From Apoderus coryli (lineage: Eukaryota; Arthropoda; Insecta; Coleoptera; Attelabidae): a stretch of 64,000 nucleotides of DNA. The first letter of the stretch is position 1, and every line of letters begins with the position of its first letter. Under the pieces are notes generated by a model. The model made no database searches. It had not been told where the DNA came from and worked only from the letters and a program-made list of their open reading frames with translations. The DNA lies in assembly GCA_911728435.2 (NCBI GenBank), contig OU452201.1, forward strand, positions 23,002,001-23,066,000, written 5' to 3'. The position numbers were made by a program, and so were the translations under genes. Shown here piece by piece: positions 55,880 to 64,000 of this stretch.

Positions 55880-56290
55880 AAATTCACGTGATTTAAAAAA
55901 AGGTATAACAAATGTTCAAAGTGACGTCCATTTTCATAAACACCATGTTGAAGCCTATTTTCGTATGATCTCCATAGCATGTCAGGTGTAATTGTGCTAA
56001 AAGCATCTCTAATCCTTTGCTTCATGTTTTCAGCTGTAGTGGGTGGAGTACTATAAACTACGTTTATTACATAATTCCTTAAGAAAAAATCTTCAGCTCC
56101 ATCCAGTATAGCGGTGGTAATATCGTGCATATATCTTTGACAAATTGAATTGAAGCGTTGTTCCTTTGCTTCATGTTTTCAGCTGTAGTGGGTGGAGTAC
56201 TATAAACTACGTTTATTACATAATTCCTTAAGAAAAAATCTTCAGCTCCATCCAGTATAGCGGTGGTAATATCGTGCATATATCTTTGAC
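55880..56290 (-). pseudogene. DDE transposase C-terminus (mariner-like) with internal duplication
   Basis: The minus strand reads FFLRNYVINVVYSTPPTTAE, then NMKQRIRDAFSTITPDMLWR and SYENRLQHGVYENGRHFEHL. This is the C-terminal tail seen in many insect mariner-related proteins (xxVYxTPPxTxENLKQRIxxAxxxITPxML...RLxxCxxxxGxHFEHL). The piece is duplicated: 56014-56162 is repeated at 56163-56311. The catalytic DDE domain is absent. A role in transposition is family knowledge; this copy is dead. Confidence 0.7.
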
Positions 56291-56311
56291 AAATTGAATT
56301 GAAGCGTTGTT
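56014..56311. repeat. 149-bp tandem duplication
   Basis: The segment CCTTTGCTTCATGTTTTCAG ... GAATTGAAGCGTTGTT occurs twice in direct succession and appears identical. Confidence 0.92.
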
Positions 56312-58009
56312 ATGCAATCTAGCTGTAACTCTGACATAAGTATATCAGAGCAAATAGGCGAAAAAAAAATCCCGTTTGGACTCCAAAAGTTTGAGAATAA
56401 AATTAAACACGGTACTGAAAATTCTTCATGTAAAAATCATTAGACTGAATGATGGTTGCTTGTTCACTGATTGATATCATACGCTCTATGATACTCTGAC
56501 GAGCATAATAAGAGCTAAACGAATTCGTCAGTATCTGCTGACCCATGCCACAGTCTGATTCTAGTGAATAAGACTGAGGCTCGGATAATTTAGGATCAAA
56601 ATCCAGTGTGTAGGAAGAGCTATTAATTTTCTCCGCTATGTCGGAATTATAATCACTGTATGGTATTTACCAACCCGAATTTCTTTTGTACTCTTTACAA
56701 TATTTCGTTGTTTTTAGCCTAGGCATTTTAGGTTTTTGTCATTGTCATTGCAATGTATCTACTTTCTTTTGCTCATGTTATTTTCGTTGTTTTGTTCAGC
56801 AATAATCTCAATCACCCAATTTCCGATATTTTAAAATTTTTTATTATTACTTACATTTATTTAGACATTTTTTTTGTATCATAGTGCTAGATATATAGTA
56901 ATACGTATTTACAACAGAAGACATCATTTGCCACATTAAAAAATTTGAAGCAAGCTACATGAATTATTATTCGTCTATTTAATGAACCTTATCAACATAG
57001 GTATCGTGAGCACAGAAAAATGAAATAGAGAATAATAGGAATGCAAAAAATAATAATAAAAGACCGATGCTTGTTATTTTCTGTAACAAGGGTACTAACG
57101 ATGTTTCCTTGTTAAAAATATTCGTTTGACAAACGAAACAGTAGACGTGAATACGAAAAACTTTAATAGTAACATAGAGAAACATTTTAAAGAAACATAG
57201 ATATTTATAACATTTCTGTTGGCATCATAAAATGTTTACAGATGAAGCGAGACAACAAGAAAGGTTGAAGATCAAGACATATTTATTTACACAGGTTGTA
57301 AACGAAAAACATTTAGGTGGATGGATGTTTCTTAAAATTAAAATATATTTTGTAATGTAAACGGTAGGTCAAAAGTAAAAAAAAGACGTTGCATAGTGGT
57401 TATTATTTGAAAGTAAAAATCTTGAAAGCAGGGGCGGCTGCAAAAATATTAAATTATTAAAACACATTTCATTGTAATATGGATTTGTACTGCTCTCAGA
57501 TTTGTTTATAAAACTTTATCTATACAAATAACGAGGAAGGCAAAAAACTAATTGGTCGCAGCGAGTTTCCGGGTGTTGCCGATTTTGTATAAGTATGTAT
57601 AATACTTGTAGAATTTTATAATTTAATTTTTGTTTAGTTAACAAAAAAATATAATTTTTGCAAAAATTTAGTTGTTGACTTTTTTTTATTACAAACATGA
57701 TTTAGCTGGATTCATCGCCGGATCGGAGCAAGGCAAATTCGTTTAAGTTTTTAAGTGAGAGGTAAAACGGTGAAAGAACAAATTTATTCCACCTGAGAGT
57801 ATTTGTTTACCATTTTATTTATTTATTATTTCTTTATCATCACTGATCATAGCCAAAACAACTGAAAGATTTTCGAAAGTTGTCTGCTCACATTGGCATG
57901 GTCAAAACATTGCAGGTTTTATTATTGTTGAATTGAAAACATATTTTTTTCCTTTTCTCGATAAACATATTATGTACCTATTCTATTGTTTTGAATTTAT
58001 TTAAGATTA

Positions 58010-58010
<1 letters not shown>
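56312..58010. other. anonymous DNA with repeat family Y copy
   Basis: 56500-56640 resembles 33490-33620. Otherwise no supported features up to the poly-T tract. Confidence 0.4.
56500..56640 (+). repeat. dispersed repeat family Y, copy 2
   Basis: Shares ATAAGAGC, GAATTCGTCAGTATCT, CAGTCTGATT and the following AATAAGACTGAGGCTCGG-like block with the copy at 33.5 kb. Confidence 0.5.

Positions 58011-58011
<1 letters not shown>

Positions 58012-58040
<29 letters not shown>
58012..58040 (-). repeat. LINE poly-A tail
   Basis: About 29 T residues on the plus strand mark the 3' poly-A tail of the minus-strand LINE. Confidence 0.85.
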
Positions 58041-58114
58041 ATTAATTAAAGTGTCTCGACTACTAGGTCATTGACACGTGCAATAATCTTAGCAAATATT
58101 TACATTACAGTGGG

Positions 58115-59554
58115 TTATATATCATTGTACAATTCTATTGATTTTAAATATCTTATAATGTTACTAGCATTTGTGGAGATTTCCGAGCACAGGATTGTCT
58201 TGATGTCGCCCTGAATACCACATTCGATTCGCTTGGAATGCAGGACGGGACATTCGCATAAAATATGTTCGACTGTAAGGCGATTCTCACATTGGCTGCA
58301 CGATGGTGGTTCTTCTTTCTTTAACAGATATTGGTGTGTCACTTTGGTGTGTCCTATTCGTAAACGTCTGAGAATTACCGTGTCTTTACGATTTACTGTT
58401 GGGAATTTTTGCGGAGTTGAGTAGGGTTCCAATGATGACAGTGTCGTTAGTGATGTGGACCATTGCATTTTCCATTTGGTGAGCGCTTTAGCTTTGAAAT
58501 AGTTCTTCAGGTCGCTCGCGCATTGGATGTTGGTTATGGCCATATTTTCGGTGGCACACGCCTCTTTGGCACATTGATCGGCCATTTCATTTCCTGGAAT
58601 TCCTATATGAGATGGGACCCATATTATTGTCACAATTTGATGGTTCTCTAGTAGGTCATTCCAGGTTGTATGTATTTGCTGTACAATTGTGTGCTTGGTA
58701 TGAACATTTTGAATAGCTTCCAGTGATGATAGTGAGTCTGTGCATATCGCGAATTTGCCACTTTGTCTTGGTAGAGTTTTTAGGGCGGTTATTATACCGT
58801 ACAGTTCTGCATTGAATATACTGCAGAATGCTGGAAGTTTGCAATTATTCAGCAAGAGATTTGGCGTCGTAACTGCACATGCAGTTGCCTGTGAGCTTTT
58901 TGAGGCATCGGTGTAAACAATCTTATCGTACTGTTCTCCATGTAGTAATTCGGCGAAAGCTTGTTGAAGTAATGTGGGTGGGGTTTCCGATTTGCTGAAT
59001 TTAAGGAGATATGTGTTGGTGTATGGGATTTGCTTAGTCCATGCAGGATATGGTGATATAGGAAGAGCAAGAGTGTGTTTTAGGTTTATGTTGTTCAATA
59101 GGGAATGTATTTTATCTATGATGTTGGTTGTCTGACTGGTGCGAGTTGAACGTGACGTAATAGCGAGATGAAGTGGATGTGCGGGATTTGCAGATACTCC
59201 TGCGGAGTAGTTGAGGAGTATAGTGTCTCTACGTATCGATAAGGGTAGTTCATCAGCTTCATGGTACAGTGAATCGGTAGGGCTGGTTCTGAATGCGCCA
59301 AGGCATAGCCGCAGTGCGCTGTTTTGAATAGTATCCAAGCACTTTAAATTAGATCGGGCTGCTGTACCGTAAATTGGGCTACCGTAGTCCAATTTGGAGC
59401 GAATGAGTAATCTATATGTTCGCAACAAAGTAACCTCCTCAGCTCCCCATTGCGTGTGAGACAAAGATTTTAGTATATTCATGCGACTAATGCATGCCTT
59501 CTTAGTTTCATTTATGTGCTGTTGCCAAGTTAATTTGCTATCAAATGTTAAGCC
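58115..59554 (-). pseudogene. LINE ORF2, 3' part: RT C-terminus, RNase H, zinc knuckle
   Basis: The frame resumes after the insertion with GLTFDSKLTWQQHINETKK, then LLIRSKLDYGSPIYG and LCLGAFRTSPTDSLYHEADE, the RT thumb region. RNase H follows: YTDAS (first D), NAELYGI (E), CTDSLS (D) and WVPSHIGIPGNEMADQ (last D), so all four acidic residues are present, about 190-300 residues from the internal ATG at 59482. The end carries CSQCENRLTVEHILCECPVL, the zinc-knuckle-like tail. RNase H removes the RNA strand during reverse transcription. No stops occur, so this half looks recently functional. Confidence 0.93.
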
Positions 59555-59556
59555 TA

Positions 59557-61366
59557 CACAGAGAAAAATCTATCATATCATGAACCATATGCACATTCAA
59601 TCAATGATAGCATATATTCCGTATTCCACAATCAAAGCTACATTTCTTTCAATTATACTTATATGATTAATTGCGAAATATATGACTTTATTGCTTTAAG
59701 TATAAGAATTAATTGACTTCCAATCAAATGCCTCAATTATAAGAATATATTGAAATTAAATAAAAAGTATTGATTGGACTAAGTGTCACTATCGTTGATA
59801 GAACATTTATTGCTTTTTAAGGGGAATACAGAAATTATAGACAGAATATATTTTGGTATTGAAATAATTGTTTTGTCATTTTAAATCAATTTTATATATA
59901 ATCCTGGAGAGAAATTAATTACTTAATTTAATAAAACTATCACGTTAACTAATTGTATGAAATAAAAGAAAGTTTTTATTCAAAAACAGTTTTATTAATT
60001 CTATAATACATTGTATTGTAATAAAAAAAATATTACTCTATAATCACAGTACAAAAAATAAACAATACATTAAAAAATGTATGTCATTCTAATACATGAA
60101 CATTGAACATGTACGACTAACAAAATATTAAACCAAATATCGTATTTGTGCTTTTTTACCATATCTTCGTAGTGTCCCACTCCCACTCGGTACTTTGTAT
60201 ACTGTATACCTACATCGTGTTAAAACAGGATATTTTGAATTTTGAGGTTATCTGAGGTTGCAAAAATGTATTCCATGCTGCCATGCTATACTGGTTAATG
60301 TGAAATAAAAAGCTTAATATTCATAACTTTTGAATGGAACACCCTGAATAGTTTTGTTAAAACGTTTTTATTATGCATTATAGGTACCTCTTAAATCATT
60401 TGTTGGCTAGACCGATCTTTAATAGTATTGTTCGAAAAGCTTACACAAAATTTTTTATAGTAAAAAACTTATGATTAGATATACTTAGTTAGGAGTAAAA
60501 CTTACCGGAGAATATTGGAATTAGTTTGTCCAATTCTGAGGCGTTTAAGAAGTCTTCCATAATATATTATTGCAGATTATAGAACTTAACTATAGACACG
60601 CGCTACCGGCACACAAATAGAATAAATATATAAATGTAACATAACCTATTGTTTTAAGCTTTGCTAGTGACTAGGGAGTTCCGAAATTTCCCGATACATC
60701 AGCCCGAAATCTACGTTTTTATATCAATGGTTTTGAATTCGTTTTATTATGATATCGGCGTATGAAAGCATTTTTTTTTTAAGTCAAAAACTAATATTTA
60801 CGAAGTGGGGTAGGTAGTACGAAAATCCAGTTTTTATTTAATTTATATACCTAAATCGATACATGCATGAGTGGAAAATGTTGGATACTCGACGTTTTGT
60901 GTTTCGATATATCGATGAATTTAGCCCGGCCCAATAATAACTTAAGGTTGTCCCAACAATAAGAAGTATTGACTTAATATTATTTAGTTTATTTAAATAG
61001 TAGAATATGATAGCGAGTAAAATTTGATTTTGTTAATTCAATGATATATATCTAATAATCCGAGTAGAGAAATAATATTCTTCCAATGCTTTTTCTTGCT
61101 TATCGTAATATAACAATATTTGAAATAATACAATTGCAATATTAGTTGCCAATTATTACTGTAATCATTGAAAGAAAAAATATATCTGTTTTGTGCCTAA
61201 CATATATTAAATTGAATTTCAATAATATCTGGAATGTCGGATTAAGTATATATTTAATGTTGGCCGAATTGTAATCTAATGAGTTAAGTATTACTGTCAT
61301 TAAACCAAAATAGAGGCAATCAAACATATCGCTAATATTGATATTACAGTAAGATTTTTTTCTGTG
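59557..61366. mobile_element. 1.8-kb TA-flanked non-autonomous insertion in LINE ORF2
   Basis: The ends CACAGAGAAAAATC (59557) and GATTTTTTTCTGTG (ending 61366) are inverted repeats with one mismatch. Both are flanked by TA (59555-59556 and 61367-61368), which fits Tc1/mariner-type insertion. Removing it with one TA joins TACAAAATAC to TAGGCTTAAC and restores YKILGLTFDS in frame. The interior is AT-rich with no transposase frame, so mobility must come from elsewhere. Confidence 0.85.
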
Positions 61367-61368
61367 TA

Positions 61369-63556
61369 GTATTTTGTAACTGCTGACTACCTCGAGATTA
61401 ATGCCATTTAGTGTGATCGTCGGATGGGTTATGTTATGTCTTTTGCTAAAGATCATAACTTTGGATTTAGGGGAAGAAAATTGTAAACCTGTGCTAGATA
61501 ACCAAATATTTAAATTATCTATTGTTTTTTGAAGTAGGCGGCATGTAGTAGTTACATTTTTTCCTGAGCTATATAATATTAGATCGTCTGCGTATAGACC
61601 ACATTTGACAGGTGGAGTAGCGTTTAGAGCAATATCATTTATTGCCAATATAAATAGAGTTGTGCTAATGACCGAACCTTGTGGTACGCCGTTCTTTGGG
61701 TAAATTGGTACTGACTTCTTGTTGTTGACTACAACTTGTGCGATTCGATCTTTCAGAAAGTTTTGGATAAACCTTAGGCATCTACCATTTATGTTCGACT
61801 TATAGAGCTGTTTAAATATAGTGGCATGGCTTACGCAATCAAACGCGCTTTTTAGGTCAAGGAACACTGCAATTGTGTTCTGTTTCTGAGTAAACGATCT
61901 GGTAATGTCGGATTGTAGAGCACACAAATGATCTAGGGTACTGCGATTTGGTCTAAATCCAGATTGTGTAGCGTTTAAGATTTCATTTCTATCTAAGTAC
62001 CAGAGGAGACGGTTGTTGATCATTTTTTCAAGAAGTTTGCACATTGTGCAAGTAAGTGAGATTGGGCGAAAGGATCTTATATCGGCAGATACTGCATCAG
62101 TTTTCTTAAATGGTAATATGTAGGATTTCCGCCATATTGTGGGGAGCTGTTCCATTGTCCATATATTATTGAATAGCTCTAAGAGTTTGTGAAGGCTTGT
62201 TTGGGTAAGATTCTTGATAAATATAGACGGGATATTATCGGGACCAGCTGCTGAGTTTTTGCATGAAGCGAGAGCTGAGTTTAGTTCCTCTATTGAGAAA
62301 GGGAGGTTAAGAGAGTCTGACCCTACATAAGTGGTTTGGTCGGTATGTTGTGCTGGTTGAACTGTATTATTGTCGGTAAATTTTGATTGGAAATATTCAG
62401 CAAATGTATCTGCGATTTTTTGGTCATTAGTTATTTGTTCATTATTGTAAATGAGTGCTGGAATCTTATGAATAGTGTTGTGCCCTTTTATTTGTTTAAT
62501 TTTCTTCCAGATCTGGCTTGGAGGTGTGTTTGAGGTCATAGAACTTACGAAGTTTGTCCAGGATTTTTTCTTAGCTTCTTTTAAAACTCTCCTGCTTTGT
62601 GCTCTCAGTTTTTTGAAGTTAATAAAGTCGTCTTGGTTACGTGTCCGTCTGTAGCGATTTAGTGCTCGTTTGCATGATGCGACAGCTTTGCCACACAAAT
62701 CGTTCCACCAGGGTACTCTTTTCTTTGAGAAGTCTATAGTGCATTGACCCACATAGATGTCAGCGGATTGAGTAAGGGTGTTAGAGAAATGAGTTACGTC
62801 ATCCTCAACATTGCCAGAGAAAGCCAACTGATCTGTTAAAAATTGGGCATGGTGTGAGAAATTAGACCAATTAGCTTGTTTAAGGTTCCACCTTGTTACA
62901 GTGTTCGGACTTTCAGCGGCATTGTCGGAAATTATGATTGGAAAATGGTCACTATCGAAGAGACTATCTGATGTCTGCCAGCTTAGCGAAGATACTGTTC
63001 TAGGGTCGGTAAAGCTCAGATCTATGGTTGAGAACGTTCCGGAGGCTAAGTTTGCATGTGTGTAGCTACCCGTGTTTAGGAGACACAGGTGGGAGTTTAT
63101 GATAAGATCATCCAATATTTTACCTCTATCTGAAGTGTAAGAGGAGCCCCAAAGGGGGCTATGTGCGTTGAAGTCCCCGACCAGTATGAATGGGTTGGGG
63201 AGCTGATCCAGAAGCTTCTTGATGTCATCGGGAGCTAGAGTAAAATTTGGTGGTATATATATGCTGCATACTGTAGTCTTTAATGGACACCACACGCTTA
63301 CAGCAACTGCCTCAAAACTTGTAGTAAGAGGTATTTTTTCGGAATAAATATCCATGGAGACAAATATTGAAGTTCCTCCGCTAGCGCGCATGTGCATTGT
63401 TCTAATAAAATCATAATGAATGAATCCGTTTAGGTGTGGGTTATGGGACGCTTTAAAGTTAGTTTCTTGTAAACACATAATATCTGGGCCTATCTCGTGA
63501 ATTAATTGTTGAATTCTTTCTAGGCGGGAGAAAAATCCCGCGCAGTTCCATTGCAC
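61369..63556 (-). pseudogene. LINE ORF2, 5' part: AP endonuclease and reverse transcriptase
   Basis: About 730 codons from MQWNCAGFFSRLER to SSYKIL. The endonuclease has N4 (WNCAG), E31 (LQET), GDFNAHSPLWG near residue 126 and SDHFPI near 201, the residues of APE-type LINE nucleases that nick the target. The RT has FRPISLT, TQSGFRPNRST, motif A FLDLKSAFD at 565, GVPQGS at 623 and YADD at 655-658, all intact. The open frame then runs on into the 1.8-kb insertion, where it adds unrelated residues. The first ATG is chosen because the N residue needed for catalysis lies four residues in; ORF1 ends only 24 bases upstream. Confidence 0.95.
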
Positions 63557-63580
63557 TAATGTGAATTTGATATTCAGAAT

Positions 63581-64000
63581 TTAGTATGTTGAATGTTGGG
63601 ACAATTCTGGATCATCAGTCATTTCTGCTTCGCTCGTATCGTTGGAGGTTTGAGATAGGTTGCTGCAGATGCTGATATCATCTGGAGTCTCCAGGTGTTC
63701 TCGAAGTTTTTTGTTTATGCGGGTGAATCTGTTTTTGATAGCTCTTTCTTTTAATCGTGGATATAACTGACGCATATTAAGAACTAATAACTTGATATTT
63801 TTAGTAAACTTGAGGGCCTCAGTGTAGGGGTCTGAGCTTCCATGGGTATTCTCTAGAAAGGCGATGAGGTTATCGGCGTCCATAATAAAGTCAGCTGGAG
63901 ACTCAGAGATGACTTGATAAATAGTCTGTTTTGTGTTGTCACTTAGAGTTGGTCCTAGAGAACAAACTGTTTTTCTTTTTTTTAGAATATGTTTAGGGGT
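63581..64000 (-). CDS. LINE ORF1 C-terminal part (runs off the window)
   Basis: The minus-strand frame stays open from the window edge to a stop at 63581. It reads PKHILKKRKTVCSLGPTL near the edge, then TIYQVISESPADFIMDADNL, IAFLENTHGSSDPYTEALKF and LYPRLKERAIKNRFTRINK, ending in an acidic Ser/Thr-rich tail. There is an ATG at 63883, but the open frame continues upstream, so the true start is outside. Position directly before ORF2 on the same strand suggests the Gag-like RNA-binding ORF1; CCHC knuckles, if present, must lie beyond the edge. The function is inferred from position. Confidence 0.7.
   Translation of the reverse strand, partial: TPKHILKKRKTVCSLGPTLSDNTKQTIYQVISESPADFIMDADNLIAFLENTHGSSDPYTEALKFTKNIKLLVLNMRQLYPRLKERAIKNRFTRINKKLREHLETPDDISICSNLSQTSNDTSEAEMTDDPELSQHSTY

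Larger units (their letters stand above)
58012..64000 (-). mobile_element. RNase-H-bearing LINE (I-group-like), nearly complete, split by one insertion
   Basis: Transcribed right to left. It comprises ORF1 (63581 to beyond the window), ORF2 with endonuclease, RT, RNase H and zinc-knuckle tail (63556 to 58115), and a short 3' UTR ending in a long A tract (T at 58012-58040 on the plus strand). ORF2 is open throughout except for a TA-flanked insertion at 59557-61366; without that insertion the frame is continuous. The presence of RNase H after RT places it in the I/LOA-type assemblage rather than jockey; the exact clade is not certain. The 5' end lies outside the window. Confidence 0.9.

Noticed and set aside
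58233..59301. Several overlapping open frames on both strands
   Set aside because: Shadows of the LINE ORF2 RNase H region in other frames.

Overview
The window is AT-rich eukaryotic DNA with introns, LINE reverse transcriptases, mariner, piggyBac, hAT, PIF/Harbinger and THAP remnants. That mixture, with TTAA, TA, 3-bp and 9-bp target duplications, fits an arthropod genome, most likely an insect; the order cannot be fixed from the sequence. I found no convincing single-copy host gene. The content is a nest of transposable elements in anonymous AT-rich DNA, and coding remnants were called by translated motifs rather than ORF length.

Layout. 1.0-2.5 kb: degenerate LINE on the minus strand. 3,126-6,995: a PIF/Harbinger element with TAA duplications, holding a broken MADF start, a broken transposase, a nested 1-kb inverted-repeat element and a tRNA-like module. 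7.6-8.25 kb: hAT transposase tail and a short MITE. 11,018-12,905: an apparently exact 944-bp tandem duplication carrying a core-promoter-like motif. 13.5-16 kb: small coding remnants (unknown; tyrosine-recombinase-like; LINE RNase H). 19.76-20.69 kb: dead mariner. 22.3 kb: THAP exon remnant. 24.7-28.25 kb: a LINE with an internally inverted segment, split by a piggyBac element at TTAA. 28.4-32.1 kb: three copies of one repeat, two of them as an inverted pair. 35,560-38,165: a terminal-inverted-repeat element full of TTTATAAA motifs. 38.6 kb: LINE fragment. 39-42 kb: unusual A/C-rich DNA of unknown nature.

43,406-51,408 is the most striking object: an 8-kb foldback element whose inverted arms are built from 164-bp tandem repeats. 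It sits in a LINE RNase H reading frame between exact 9-bp target duplications, and a later LINE copy has landed in one arm. 51.4-51.8 kb is the rest of the split LINE. 54.2-54.7 kb is a Harbinger-type MITE holding a MADF remnant. 55.4-56.3 kb is a LINE tail joined to a transposase C-terminus. 58.0-64.0 kb is a nearly intact RNase-H-bearing LINE (minus strand) whose ORF2 is broken only by a 1.8-kb TA-flanked insertion.

The genes do not form pathways. Their relationships are insertion histories: LINE bodies are the targets, cut-and-paste elements the later arrivals, and in three cases (25.76, 43.41 and 59.56 kb) the host LINE frame reads cleanly across the insertion once one copy of the target duplication is removed.
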